Part shown: piece after piece, positions 51,344 through 59,974 of the stretch
Numbering within the stretch: position 1 is the stretch's first letter
Layout: each line of letters opens with the position of its first letter
From: Streptomyces sp. P9-A4
GTDB taxonomy: Bacteria; Actinomycetota; Actinomycetes; Streptomycetales; Streptomycetaceae
DNA: 64,000 nt
Direction: 5' to 3'
NCBI RefSeq assembly: GCF_036634195.1
Contig: NZ_JAZIFY010000001.1
Span: 2,676,501 to 2,740,500, forward strand
The notes under the pieces: generated by a model
What the model was told of the DNA's origin: nothing
The model's database searches: none
The model's input: the letters and a program-made list of their open reading frames with translations, nothing else
Made by a program: the position numbers and the translations under genes

Positions 51344-51629
51344 GCGACACATGATCTCGCATCTTCGGCGTTCGCGTGGGCTGTCGGGCACGACGGGGGC
51401 GCGGCGGCGGGAAGTCGACGGCCTTCGCAGATCAGGAGGGCGCGGGCGGTCGTCCGGCCCTGACGAACCGGTTCAAGCGGACGGTGACGCTCCGCAAGAT
51501 CACGGGAACAGAGGGTGTTGTGCCGAATTCATTACATCTGACAGACCCCCCGGGGCATCCGATCGGGGTCTCATGGACCTTTACCCTTTTCTCTGGCCAC
51601 CCGACCGACCCCACCGGAACGCGAGATTC

Positions 51630-52970
51630 ATGACCGGCACAGACGATGTCCTGCTTGTCCACGGCGGAACCCCGCTGGAGGGCGAGATCCGCGTCCGCGG
51701 CGCGAAGAACCTCGTGCCCAAGGCGATGGTCGCCGCCCTGCTCGGCAGCGGCCCAAGCCGGCTGCGCAATGTGCCCGACATCCGTGACGTCCGCGTGGTC
51801 CGCGGACTGCTCCAGCTGCACGGGGTGACGGTCCGTCCGGGCGAGGAGCCCGGCGAACTCCTTCTCGACCCGACGCACGTCGAGTCCGCGAACGTCGCCG
51901 ACATCGATGCCCACGCCGGCTCGTCCCGCATCCCGATCCTCTTCTGCGGCCCGCTGCTGCACCGCCTCGGCCACGCCTTCATCCCGGGCCTGGGCGGCTG
52001 CGACATCGGCGGCCGGCCCATCGACTTCCACTTCGACGTGCTGCGCCGGTTCGGCGCCACCATCGAGAAGCGGGAGGGCGGGCAGTACCTGGAGGCCCCC
52101 CAGCGCCTTCGCGGCTGCAAGATCCGGCTGCCGTACCCCTCGGTCGGCTCGACCGAGCAGGTGCTGCTCACGGCGGTGCTCGCCGAGGGCGTCACCGAGC
52201 TGTCGAACGCCGCCGTGGAGCCCGAGATCGAGGACCTCATCTGCGTACTGCAGAAGATGGGCGCGATCATCTCCATGGACACCGACCGGACCATCCGGAT
52301 CACCGGTGTCGACCGCCTCGACGGCTACACCCACCGGGCGCTCCCGGACCGCCTGGAGGCGGCCTCCTGGGCGTCCGCGGCGCTGGCGACCGAGGGCAAC
52401 ATCTACGTGCGCGGCGCCCAGCAGCGCTCGATGATGACCTTCCTCAACACCTTCCGCAGGGTCGGCGGCGCCTTCGAGATCGACGACGAGGGCATCCGCT
52501 TCTGGCACCCGGGCGGCTCGCTCAACGCGATCGCCCTGGAGACGGACGTGCACCCCGGCTTCCAGACGGACTGGCAGCAGCCGCTGGTGGTGGCCCTGAC
52601 GCAGGCCTCCGGCCTCTCCATCGTCCACGAGACGGTGTACGAGTCCCGGCTCGGCTTCACCTCCGCGCTCAACCAGATGGGTGCGCACATCCAGCTGTAC
52701 GCCGAGTGCCTGGGCGGCTCCGACTGCCGCTTCGGCCAGCGCAACTTCCTGCACTCGGCGGTCGTGTCCGGCCCGACGAGGCTCCAGGGCGCCGACCTGG
52801 TCATCCCGGACCTGCGCGGCGGCTTCTCGTACCTGATCGCGGCGCTCGCGGCCCAGGGCACCTCCCGGGTGCACGGCATCGACCTGATCAACCGCGGCTA
52901 CGAGAACTTCATGGAGAAGCTGGTCGAGCTGGGCGCCAAGGTCGAGCTCCCGGGCAGCGCGCTGGTGTAG
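51630..52970 (+). CDS. murA: UDP-N-acetylglucosamine 1-carboxyvinyltransferase
   Basis: 446 residues. MurA transfers enolpyruvate from PEP to UDP-GlcNAc, the first committed step of peptidoglycan synthesis. The catalytic Cys is Cys124 in GGCDIGGRP, the position targeted by fosfomycin in Cys-type enzymes. Other family parts: IRVRGAKNLVPKAMVAALLG, YPSVGSTEQVLLTAVLAEG, DRLEAASWASAALATEGN, DLRGGFSYLIAALAAQGTS and INRGYENFMEKL. ATG 51630 gives the conserved start. It is about 25 residues longer than the E. coli enzyme. Streptomyces usually have two murA genes; this may be the one beside hup. Confidence 0.94.
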   Translation: MTGTDDVLLVHGGTPLEGEIRVRGAKNLVPKAMVAALLGSGPSRLRNVPDIRDVRVVRGLLQLHGVTVRPGEEPGELLLDPTHVESANVADIDAHAGSSRIPILFCGPLLHRLGHAFIPGLGGCDIGGRPIDFHFDVLRRFGATIEKREGGQYLEAPQRLRGCKIRLPYPSVGSTEQVLLTAVLAEGVTELSNAAVEPEIEDLICVLQKMGAIISMDTDRTIRITGVDRLDGYTHRALPDRLEAASWASAALATEGNIYVRGAQQRSMMTFLNTFRRVGGAFEIDDEGIRFWHPGGSLNAIALETDVHPGFQTDWQQPLVVALTQASGLSIVHETVYESRLGFTSALNQMGAHIQLYAECLGGSDCRFGQRNFLHSAVVSGPTRLQGADLVIPDLRGGFSYLIAALAAQGTSRVHGIDLINRGYENFMEKLVELGAKVELPGSALV

Positions 52971-53022
52971 TCCGTACGGGGCCCTTCGGGGCCCTGTAAG
53001 GCGCCACCGGCCCCCACGGACC

Positions 53023-53078
53023 CGTACAAGCGGCCCCTGCGGGCCCGTAGAAGCCCCGCACAGGCCCGTACAAGCCCA
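53023..53078. repeat. Short CCCGTACAAGC-type repeats
   Basis: CCCGTACAAGC, CCCGTAGAAGC, CCCGTACAAGC and CCCATAC follow one another at irregular spacing between murA and its terminator. GGGCCCTT/GGGGCCCT copies lie just before. Confidence 0.5.
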
Positions 53079-53081
53079 TAC

Positions 53082-53120
53082 GAAAGGGCGGCCACCCCCT
53101 GACAGGGTGGCCGCCCTTTC
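53082..53120. terminator. Bidirectional terminator between murA and hup
   Basis: A perfect 16-base stem, GAAAGGGCGGCCACCC (53082-53097) with its complement (53105-53120), and a 7-base loop lie between two convergent genes. Confidence 0.88.
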
Positions 53121-53154
53121 CGCGCCTCCAGGCCGCTTACGCGCCCTCGTGGCC

Positions 53155-53436
53155 TTACTTGCCCTTGGCGGCTTCCTTGAGCTTCGAGCCCGCGGAGACC
53201 TTCACGCTGTAGCCGGCCGGGATGTTGATCGGGTCGCCGGTCTGCGGGTTACGAGCGGTGCGAGCGGCACGGTGGGTGCGCTCGAACGTCAGGAAGCCGG
53301 GGATGGTGACCTTCTCGTCGCCCTTGGCGACGACCTCACCGACGGTCTCGGCGAGAGCGGCCAGCACGGCGTCGGCGTCCTTGCGGGTCACCTCGGCACG
53401 GTCGGCCAGGGCGGCCACCAGCTCACTGCGGTTCAT
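53155..53436 (-). CDS. hup: Histone-like DNA-binding protein HU
   Basis: 93 residues, the short HU type without a Lys-rich tail. MNRSELVAALADRAEVTRKD begins the helical dimer body; PGFLTFERTHRAARTARNPQ contains the DNA-binding arm (normally RNPQTG, present here), and GYSVKVSAGSKLKEAAKG ends it. It shapes the nucleoid. The ATG at 53436 follows GGGAG by seven bases. A hairpin lies in the leader (53475-53494). The gene is monocistronic and is ended by the terminator shared with murA. Confidence 0.95.
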   Translation of the reverse strand: MNRSELVAALADRAEVTRKDADAVLAALAETVGEVVAKGDEKVTIPGFLTFERTHRAARTARNPQTGDPINIPAGYSVKVSAGSKLKEAAKGK

Positions 53437-53474
53437 GTTGTTACTCCCGTGTTCTTCTTGCCTGTGAGGCGTGC

Positions 53475-53494
53475 CACGCGGCGGAAGCCGCGTG
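53475..53494 (-). promoter_or_regulatory. Leader hairpin or operator upstream of hup
   Basis: CACGCGGC (53475-53482) pairs with GCCGCGTG (53487-53494) around GGAA, 39 bases before the hup start, possibly in its 5' untranslated region. Confidence 0.4.
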
Positions 53495-53689
53495 ATTGGG
53501 TACAGCGAAGCCGATGCTGCCAGGGCCTTCGGACAGTCCCCGGACCCGGGTCTAATGACAGACCCTCGCGCCCAAACACGCATCCTGCCCCCACCAGCGG
53601 CGGGAACGCCAATCCGGCACCCCCTCGGGTCACACGAAAAGCGCCAGAGCCCCGTGGTGGTGACGTTCTGTCGACTCCACGAAAACCAA

Positions 53690-53732
53690 GCGGAGCCGAA
53701 AAGCCACCCTAAAGGCGGGTTTACGGCTCCGC
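53690..53732 (-). terminator. Candidate terminator of the malic enzyme gene
   Basis: GCGGAGCCG (53690-53698) pairs with CGGCTCCGC (53724-53732) across a 25-base AT-richer loop, 66 bases beyond the stop at 53799. Confidence 0.5.
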
Positions 53733-53798
53733 GAATCGCGACGCGCCGTCAGCGCGCGCTGTCGGCGCCCGCCGCGGTGCCCGCTCCCGCGCCCTCGG

Positions 53799-55229
53799 TC
53801 AGAGCCCGGACGTCGCCGCGCCGCCGGCCGCGGACTTCGCCGCGTTGCGGACCGCTCCGGCGACCGCGCCCGCGACCTTGTCGTTGAAGACCGACGGGAT
53901 GATGTAGTTCGGGTTCAGCTCGTCCTCGGAGACGACGTCGGCGAGGGCCGTGGCGGCCGCCAGCATCATCTCGGTGTTGACCGTACGGGACTGGGCGTCG
54001 AGGAGCCCGCGGAAGACACCCGGGAAGACCAGCACGTTGTTGATCTGGTTCGGGAAGTCCGAGCGGCCGGTGGCGACGACGGCGGCCGTCTGGCGCGCGG
54101 CGGCCGGGTCGACCTCCGGGTCGGGGTTCGCGAGCGCGAACACGATCGCGCCCTCCGCCATGGCGGCGACGTCCGCCGCGCCGAGCAGGTTCGGGGCGGA
54201 GACGCCGATGAACACGTCCGCGCCGACCACGGCCTGCCTGAGGGTGCCGGTGACGCCCTCGGGGTTGGTGTTGTCGGCGATCCAGCGCAGCGGCGAGTCG
54301 GCCGGGGCGTCCACCAGGTCCTCGCGGCCCGCGTGGACGACGCCCTGGATGTCGGCGACGACGGCGTGCTTGACGCCCGCCGCGATCAGCAGCTTCAGGA
54401 TGGCCGTACCGGCGGCGCCGGCACCGGACATGACGACCCGTACGTCACCGATGCCCTTGTTCACCACGCGCAGGGCGTTGGTGAGGGCGGCGAGGACGAC
54501 GATGGCGGTGCCGTGCTGGTCGTCGTGGAAGACGGGGATGTCGAGGGCCTCGCGCAGCCGGGCCTCGATCTCGAAGCAGCGCGGCGCGGAGATGTCCTCC
54601 AGGTTGATGCCCGCGAAGCCGGGGGCGATGGCCTTGACGATCGCGACGATCTCGTCGGTGTCCTGCGTGTCGAGGCAGATCGGCCAGGCGTCGATGCCGG
54701 CGAAGCGCTTGAAGAGGGCGGCCTTGCCCTCCATGACGGGCAGCGCGGCCATCGGGCCGATGTTGCCGAGGCCGAGGACGGCGGAGCCGTCGGTGACGAC
54801 CGCGACGGAGTTGCGCTTGATGGTGAGGCGGCGGGCGTCCTCGGGGTTCTCGGCGATCGCCATGCACACCCGGGCGACGCCCGGGGTGTAGATCATGGAG
54901 AGGTCGTCACGGTTGCGGATGGGGTGCTTGGACGCCATCTCGATCTTGCCGCCGAGGTGCATCAGGAACGTACGGTCGGAGACCTTGCCGAGGACGACGC
55001 CCTCGATGGTGCGCAGCTGCTCGACGATCTCGTCGGCGTGCGCGGTGGAGGTCGCGGCGATGGTGACGTCGATGCGGAGCTTCTCGTGGCCGGAGGCGGT
55101 CACGTCGAGGCCGGTGACGGATCCGCCGTGGGACTCCACCGCCGTGGTGAGCTGGGAGACCGCGGTCCCGCTCGCGGGAACCTCCAGCCGGACCGTCATC
55201 GAGTACGAGACGCTGGGCGCCGTTGCCAT
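53799..55229 (-). CDS. NAD(P)-dependent malic enzyme with N-terminal ACT-like domain
   Basis: 476 residues. Malic enzyme decarboxylates malate to pyruvate with reduction of NAD(P). An ACT-like domain (about 1-90, SMTVRLEVPASGTAVSQLTT) precedes the catalytic part, as in other actinobacterial malate oxidoreductases. Visible motifs are MIYTPGVARVCMAIAENP with the catalytic Tyr, DGSAVLGLGNIGPMAALPVM, VFHDDQHGTAIVV for metal binding and MSGAGAAGTAIL for the cofactor. The upstream region contains a structured RNA with a terminator and an inverted repeat, which may control it. Cofactor choice is not settled. Confidence 0.92.
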   Translation of the reverse strand: MATAPSVSYSMTVRLEVPASGTAVSQLTTAVESHGGSVTGLDVTASGHEKLRIDVTIAATSTAHADEIVEQLRTIEGVVLGKVSDRTFLMHLGGKIEMASKHPIRNRDDLSMIYTPGVARVCMAIAENPEDARRLTIKRNSVAVVTDGSAVLGLGNIGPMAALPVMEGKAALFKRFAGIDAWPICLDTQDTDEIVAIVKAIAPGFAGINLEDISAPRCFEIEARLREALDIPVFHDDQHGTAIVVLAALTNALRVVNKGIGDVRVVMSGAGAAGTAILKLLIAAGVKHAVVADIQGVVHAGREDLVDAPADSPLRWIADNTNPEGVTGTLRQAVVGADVFIGVSAPNLLGAADVAAMAEGAIVFALANPDPEVDPAAARQTAAVVATGRSDFPNQINNVLVFPGVFRGLLDAQSRTVNTEMMLAAATALADVVSEDELNPNYIIPSVFNDKVAGAVAGAVRNAAKSAAGGAATSGL

Positions 55230-55312
55230 GGCCGACTTCCTCTGCTTTCCCTGAGCTTCGTTGCTACGCCGCCCCGGCTGGTTGCCCGGCGACGCCCTCC
55301 GATGGTCGCACC

Positions 55313-55331
55313 TACCTGCCGGTAGCAGGTA
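55313..55331 (-). promoter_or_regulatory. Inverted repeat upstream of the malic enzyme gene
   Basis: TACCTGC (55313-55319) and GCAGGTA (55325-55331) flank CGGTA, 84 bases before the ATG. It is an operator candidate; no regulator is assigned. Confidence 0.4.
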
Positions 55332-55393
55332 ATGCGGTCATTTTGTTTTCGGAAAGTAGTTTCCACCATACGAGAAGTGTCGGGGAAACAGAA

Positions 55394-55537
55394 GAGGCCC
55401 CCGTCACCGGAGGTGACAGGGGCCTCAACTTCGTACATATGTCTAAGTGGCACCGACCCGCCATGCTCGCCTCGCGGCAAGTGGTCCCTCAAAGGGACGA
55501 AGGTTGGGCCCGGGGGCTTGGATCGAGCCGGTGCCAC
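55394..55537 (-). ncRNA. Structured RNA ending in an intrinsic terminator (sRNA or attenuator)
   Basis: Read on the minus strand, GTGGCACCG (55537-55529) pairs with CGGTGCCAC (55455-55447), enclosing a GCTCG/CGAGC helix, a CAAG/CTTG pairing and a GTCCCT-TTG-AGGGAC hairpin. About 20 bases later a 15-base-pair stem with a TCC loop (55426-55394) is followed by TTCTGTTTCC, a textbook intrinsic terminator with T-rich tail, rare in Streptomyces. It lies in the helD-malic enzyme gap, 165 bases before the malic enzyme start. No known RNA family was recognised; it is not a tRNA. Confidence 0.55.
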
Positions 55538-55639
55538 GACAAGGCTAACAAACCACCCTGGCTGGTGATTCCGGCGCCACAGGTTGACCGGAATTCGGCC
55601 TCTTGCGCCCCGCTCGATCAGCCCATCGGACCCCTGGGA

Positions 55640-57985
55640 TCAGTCCCTCAGCAGGTCCGGGACCCCCGCCTCGTCCGGCAGGTCCCCGGCCGCAGCGACG
55701 ACCGTGAGCTGCTGCGTCGCCCGGGTGAGGGCCACATAGAGCACCCGCAGGCCGGCCGGGGACTCGTCCGCGATCTCCGCCGGCGAGACGACCACCGTGG
55801 CGTCGTACTCCAGGCCCTTCGCCTCCAGGGAGCCGAGCGCCACCACACGGTCGCCCAGCTCCGCGAGCCAGCGGGCCGCCTCCTTGCGCCGGTTCATGGC
55901 GACGACGACGCCCACCGTGCCCTCCACCCGTTCGAGCAGCTGTCGCGCCTCGAAACGTACGGTTTCGGCCAGATCCCCCTTCTCGGGGACCGCCACGAAG
56001 CGGGGTTCGACGCCCGTCGAGCGCACCGCTCGCGGCGACTCCTTGCCCGGCATGGCCAGCGCGAGGACCTTGGCGGCCAGCTCGGCGATCTCCGCCGGGT
56101 TCCGGTAGTTCACGGTCAGCTCGAAGCGGCGGCGCGGCCGGGAGCCGAGGGCCTCGTCACGGGACTCGGCGGCCTCGTCCGGGTCCGACCAGGAGGACTG
56201 CGCCGGGTCGCCGACGACCGTCCAGGTGGCGTGCCGGCCGCGCCGGCCGACCATCCGCCACTGCATGGGCGTGAGGTCCTGCGCCTCGTCGACGATCACG
56301 TGCGCGTACTCGGTGCGCTCGGCGGCGAGCCGCTCGGCCCGCTCGCGCTGGGTCTCCTCGCGTACGGGCATCAGCTCCTCCAGGCCCGTGAGCTGGTCCA
56401 GCGGGTCGTACTCCCGGCGCCTCTTCGGCCGGGCCGGCGCGCCGACCAGCGTGTTCAGCTCGTCGAGGAGGGCCACGTCGTGGACGGACAGCTCCTTGCG
56501 GCGCAGCGAGCGGGCGAGCCGCCGCACCTCGCCCGGGTTGAGGATCCGGCGGGCCCAGCGGCCGAGCCGCCGCTCGTCGGCCATCGCGTCGAGCACCTTG
56601 CGCGGGGTGAGCTCGGGCCACCAGGCGTCGAGGAAGCCGAGGAAGGAGTCCTCGGTGGAGACGTCCTCGTCGAAGGAGGAGCGCAGTTCGGCGGCGAGTT
56701 CGGGGTCGCTGTGCCGGCCGACCGCGCCCGACTTGGCGTACAGCGCGTCGAGGAGGAGGCGGCGGGCACGCGGCCGGAGCAGGTTGACGGGGGCGGTGCC
56801 GCCGAGGACGTTGTGGCGGATGCGCCGCAGTTCGTCGGACTCCAGCTCCAGACGGCGGCCGAAGGCGACCACCCGCAGCCGGGTGGGGGTGCCGGCGGGC
56901 ACGGCGGCCTCGTCCTCGTCCTCCCCGAGGGCGAGCTGGGCCTGCGGGGCCCTGGGCGCCGGGGTCTCCAGAGCGCCGCGGGCCGCCTTCCGCAGCACGT
57001 GGAGCATGCGGGAGGAGCCCTTGATCCGGGCGACGGCCGGGTCGTCGTACGCGGTGGCCTCGGCGCCGTCGACCAGCGAGCCGACGGCGCGGATCGCGAC
57101 CTGGCCCTCCTCGCCGAGCGAGGGCAGGACGCCCTCGGTGTACGAGACGAGGAGCGGGGTCGGGGAGACGATCAGGATGCCGCCCGCGTACCGCCGCCGG
57201 TCCTGGTAGAGCAGATAGGCGGCCCGGTGCAGGGCGACGGCGGTCTTGCCGGTTCCGGGGCCGCCCTCCACGTACGTCACGGACGCGGCGGGCGCCCGGA
57301 TGACGAGGTCCTGCTCCGCCTGGATGGACGAGACGATGTCCCGCATGGTGTGGCTGCGGGCCTGGCCGAGGGCGGCCATCAGGGCGCCGTCGCCGATGAC
57401 GGGCAGCTCGCGCCCGTCGAGGGTGGCCCGCAGCTCGGGGCGCATCAGGTCGTCCTCGACGCCGAGAACCTGGCGGCCCTTGGAGCGGATGACCCGGCGG
57501 CGTACGACCCGGCCGGGGTCGACCGGCGTGGACCGGTAGAACGGCGCGGCGGCGGGCGCGCGCCAGTCGATCACCAGCGGCGCGTAGTCGGAGTCGAGGA
57601 CCCCGATGCGGCCGATGTGGAGGGTCTCCCCGATCTCGGCGGTGCTGTCCGGGCGTACGGCGTCCTCGGCGGGCTCGATCGAGGTGTACGCGCCGTCGGG
57701 ACCCTTCTTGCCGTCCTTGCCGTACAGCAGGTCGATCCGGCCGAAGAGGAAGTCCTCGAACTCGTTGTTGAGCCGGTTGAGGTGGATGCCGGCCCGGAAG
57801 ACCTGGGCGTCGCGCTCGGCGAGGGCGCCGGGCGTGCCGACCTGCCCCCGCTGGGCGGCGTCGTTCATCAGGAACTCCGCCTCGTGGATCTTCTCCTCCA
57901 GCCGGCGGTAGACGTGATCCAGATGTTCCTGCTCGACACCGATCTCACGGTCTCTGACCGTGTCCACGGCTTCCTGCGCGGCCAC
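55640..57985 (-). CDS. helD: HelD-like RNA polymerase-associated ATPase
   Basis: 781 residues of the UvrD/HelD superfamily 1 group. An N-terminal coiled-coil (EIGVEQEHLDHVYRRLEEKI) is followed by Walker A in VEGGPGTGKTAVALHRA. A long insert region comes next, then IVDEAQDLTPMQWRMVGRRG, VVGDPAQSSWSDPDEAA, LTVNYRNPAEIAELAAKVLA and VLYVALTRATQQL. HelD proteins bind RNA polymerase and release stalled or inhibited enzyme; some class II members (HelR) confer rifampicin tolerance. I found no rifamycin-associated element (19-mer palindrome GGGGCTTGCGGCAAGGCCC) in the 60 bases upstream, so it is probably the housekeeping type. Confidence 0.92.
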   Translation of the reverse strand: MAAQEAVDTVRDREIGVEQEHLDHVYRRLEEKIHEAEFLMNDAAQRGQVGTPGALAERDAQVFRAGIHLNRLNNEFEDFLFGRIDLLYGKDGKKGPDGAYTSIEPAEDAVRPDSTAEIGETLHIGRIGVLDSDYAPLVIDWRAPAAAPFYRSTPVDPGRVVRRRVIRSKGRQVLGVEDDLMRPELRATLDGRELPVIGDGALMAALGQARSHTMRDIVSSIQAEQDLVIRAPAASVTYVEGGPGTGKTAVALHRAAYLLYQDRRRYAGGILIVSPTPLLVSYTEGVLPSLGEEGQVAIRAVGSLVDGAEATAYDDPAVARIKGSSRMLHVLRKAARGALETPAPRAPQAQLALGEDEDEAAVPAGTPTRLRVVAFGRRLELESDELRRIRHNVLGGTAPVNLLRPRARRLLLDALYAKSGAVGRHSDPELAAELRSSFDEDVSTEDSFLGFLDAWWPELTPRKVLDAMADERRLGRWARRILNPGEVRRLARSLRRKELSVHDVALLDELNTLVGAPARPKRRREYDPLDQLTGLEELMPVREETQRERAERLAAERTEYAHVIVDEAQDLTPMQWRMVGRRGRHATWTVVGDPAQSSWSDPDEAAESRDEALGSRPRRRFELTVNYRNPAEIAELAAKVLALAMPGKESPRAVRSTGVEPRFVAVPEKGDLAETVRFEARQLLERVEGTVGVVVAMNRRKEAARWLAELGDRVVALGSLEAKGLEYDATVVVSPAEIADESPAGLRVLYVALTRATQQLTVVAAAGDLPDEAGVPDLLRD

Positions 57986-58048
57986 CTAAGGCCCCCTTCT
58001 GACGTGCACTGGGCAGCCGTCGAGCGTACGCCACCGGAAGGCGCCGTG

Positions 58049-58603
58049 TCAGGCGAGATCACCGTTCGGGGGGACGGAGGCCGGAACACCGGGCGGCGGG
58101 TCGTCGTGCAGGAGGCGCTGGAAGAGGTGGTGATCGCGCCAGTCACCGTCGATGTGGAGGTAGCGGGGCGCGGTCCCGATGCGGGTGAACCCGCTCTTGG
58201 CGAGGACCCGTTGGGAGGCGTGGTTGTCCAGGACGGTACCCGCTTCGACCCGGTGCAGCCCCAGTTCCTCGCGGGCGGCCCGGCAGACCTCCTCGACGAG
58301 CGCGGTGGCCAGTCCGCGCCCGGTGTGTCCCTGGTCGACCCAGTAGCCGAGGGAGGCGCTGCGGAAGGGGCCGAGGGCGATCCCGGAGAGGGTGGCTCCG
58401 CCGACGACGAGGTCCCCGGCGACCGCGAACCACCGCACCCCACCGTCCGTGAGCCGCTCGGCCTGCGCCTCGGCGGTGTAGAACCACTCGGGCCGGTACG
58501 GCTCCCAGGGCTTCATGTACGCGCGGTTGCGGACGAGGGCGAGGGCCAGGGCGGGGGCGTCGTCGGGGTGGGCGGCCCGGATCCGCACGTCGTGTTCGGT
58601 CAT
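58049..58603 (-). CDS. GNAT acetyltransferase, RimJ/RimL type
   Basis: 184 residues. The family acetylates N-terminal amino groups or small substrates with acetyl-CoA. The CoA-binding loop is GYWVDQGHTGRGLATALVEE (Gly-rich QxxGxG variant), with AGTVLDNHASQRVLAKSGFT further on, typical of ribosomal-protein N-acetyltransferases. The Pro-rich C-terminus (DDPPPGVPASVPPNGDLA) is unordered. It follows a 63-base gap upstream of helD on the same strand, so its transcript may precede helD. Confidence 0.92.
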   Translation of the reverse strand: MTEHDVRIRAAHPDDAPALALALVRNRAYMKPWEPYRPEWFYTAEAQAERLTDGGVRWFAVAGDLVVGGATLSGIALGPFRSASLGYWVDQGHTGRGLATALVEEVCRAAREELGLHRVEAGTVLDNHASQRVLAKSGFTRIGTAPRYLHIDGDWRDHHLFQRLLHDDPPPGVPASVPPNGDLA

Positions 58604-58669
58604 CCGCGTACGGTACCCAGCGCGGTGCGGGCCGGGCGGGGGGCTACCCAGCGTGGCGCGGGCCGGGCG

Positions 58670-59890
58670 CTACCCGGCGTGCTTGTCGCCCACCGCGGGG
58701 TCGGGTGCGTCCTCCGTGGGTTCCCGTACGTCCGCTGCTGGGTCGGGTACGTCCGCCGTCGGGTCGGGTACGTCCGCCGTCGGGTCCAGCGCCAGGCGGT
58801 ACCCCCGCTTCACCACCGTCTGGATCAGCTTCGGCGTGCCCAGCGCCGCCCGCAGGCGCGCCATCGCCGTCTCCACCGCGTGCTCGTCGCGGCCCGCGCC
58901 GGGCAGCGCACGCAGCAGGTCGGCCCGGGACACCACCCAGCCGGGGCGGCGGGCGAGCAGCCCGAGGAGGGCCATCCCGGCGGGCGGGACGGGCCGGGGG
59001 GCGCCGTCGACGAGGACGGCGTGGCCGCGCACCTCCACCCGGTGGCCGGCGACCGGCAGGACCCGGGTGCGGGCGGGCAGTTCCCCGCAGAGCAGCTGGA
59101 CGAGCGGGCCGAGCCGGAAGCGCTCCGGCTGGTACGTGGTGATGCCCTCGGCCTGGAGCGGGAGCGCCGTCACGGGGCCCACGCACACCGCGAGCACCTC
59201 GTGCCGCAGGGCGTCGACGAGCGGAGCGCGTACCCCCTTCTCCTCGGCCCGGAAGAGCAGCGAGGCGGCGGCGGGGGCGCTGGTGAAGGTGACGGCGTCC
59301 ACGCCGCCGGCGAGGACCGTGTCGAGGAGCCGGTCGAGCGGGCCGATGTCCTCGGGCGGCATCCAGCGGTAGACGGGGACGCCGACGACCTCGGCCCCGG
59401 CCGCCGTCAGCGCCTCCACGAAGCCGGGCAGCGGCTCCCCGTGCAGCTGGAGGGCGATCCGGCGGCCTGCGACCCCTTCGCCGAGGAGCCGGTCGAGGAC
59501 CTCGGCCATGGACTCCGAGCCGGGCGACCAGGACTCGGTGAGCCCGGCGGCCCGTACGGCTCCCTTGACCTTGGGCCCCCGGGCGAGGAGTTCGACGCCC
59601 CGCAGGACGGCGAGGAGTTCCTGCCCGTGCCCCCAGCCCTCGGCGGCCTCGACCCAGCCCCGGAAGCCGATCGCCGTGGTGGCGACGACGACGTCCGGGG
59701 CGTGGCCGATGAGTTCCTTGGTGGCGGCGAGGAGTTCGGTGTCGTCGGCCAGGGGGACGATCCGCAGGGCGGGGCCGTGGACGACGGCGGCGCCGCGCCG
59801 GTGGAGCAGCGCGATGAGTTCGTCCGCGCGCCGCGCCGCGGTGACGCCGACCGTGAAGCCGGCGAGGGGGCCGTGCTCTTGCTCGTCCAT
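58670..59890 (-). CDS. nnaR: NnaR-type nitrate-assimilation regulator (HemD domain plus winged helix)
   Basis: 406 residues. An N-terminal uroporphyrinogen-III synthase-like domain (FTVGVTAARRADELIALLHR, VVVATTAIGFRGWVEAAEGW, TFTSAPAAASLLFRAEEKGV) is joined to an OmpR/PhoB-type winged helix (residues about 275-375: GMALLGLLARRPGWVVSRAD, HAVETAMARLRAALGTPKLI, TVVKRGYRLALDP). From memory this architecture is S. coelicolor NnaR, which works with GlnR on nitrate/nitrite assimilation genes. The C-terminal tail has DPTADVP repeats. ATG 59890 lies 47 bases from a GlnR-like site. It sits 84 bases after narK, which fits. Confidence 0.87.
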   Translation of the reverse strand: MDEQEHGPLAGFTVGVTAARRADELIALLHRRGAAVVHGPALRIVPLADDTELLAATKELIGHAPDVVVATTAIGFRGWVEAAEGWGHGQELLAVLRGVELLARGPKVKGAVRAAGLTESWSPGSESMAEVLDRLLGEGVAGRRIALQLHGEPLPGFVEALTAAGAEVVGVPVYRWMPPEDIGPLDRLLDTVLAGGVDAVTFTSAPAAASLLFRAEEKGVRAPLVDALRHEVLAVCVGPVTALPLQAEGITTYQPERFRLGPLVQLLCGELPARTRVLPVAGHRVEVRGHAVLVDGAPRPVPPAGMALLGLLARRPGWVVSRADLLRALPGAGRDEHAVETAMARLRAALGTPKLIQTVVKRGYRLALDPTADVPDPTADVPDPAADVREPTEDAPDPAVGDKHAG

Positions 59891-59936
59891 GGGGACCGAG
59901 CCTGACGGGACCGCGTGACGGATTCGGTTCGCCCGT

Positions 59937-59952
59937 ATTTCCTGGTCGTTAC
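59937..59952 (-). promoter_or_regulatory. GlnR-type box before nnaR
   Basis: The minus strand reads GTAAC-GACCAG-GAAAT, which fits the a-b pair gTnAc-n6-GaAAc of GlnR sites with one mismatch (last base). It lies 47-62 bases upstream of the nnaR start. Confidence 0.55.
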
Positions 59953-59974
59953 GGTCCGCGCCGGGCACCGGTGA

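Larger units (their letters stand above)
53437..53798. other. Gap between hup and the malic enzyme gene
   Basis: It holds the hup leader hairpin and the malic enzyme terminator listed separately, and presumably the hup promoter around 53500-53560. No gene is supported. Confidence 0.5.
55230..55639. other. 410-base leader region between helD and the malic enzyme gene
   Basis: It holds no gene but has dense secondary-structure signals on the minus strand: a long paired element, a strong intrinsic terminator, then an inverted repeat near the malic enzyme promoter. Confidence 0.6.

Noticed and set aside
55447..55537. Possible tRNA in the helD-malic enzyme gap
   Set aside because: It has a long closing helix but no T-loop or anticodon arm in the right places on either strand.
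55223..59905. 1560-codon plus-strand frame
   Set aside because: It is the antisense shadow of helD, the GNAT gene and nnaR; high GC keeps such frames open.
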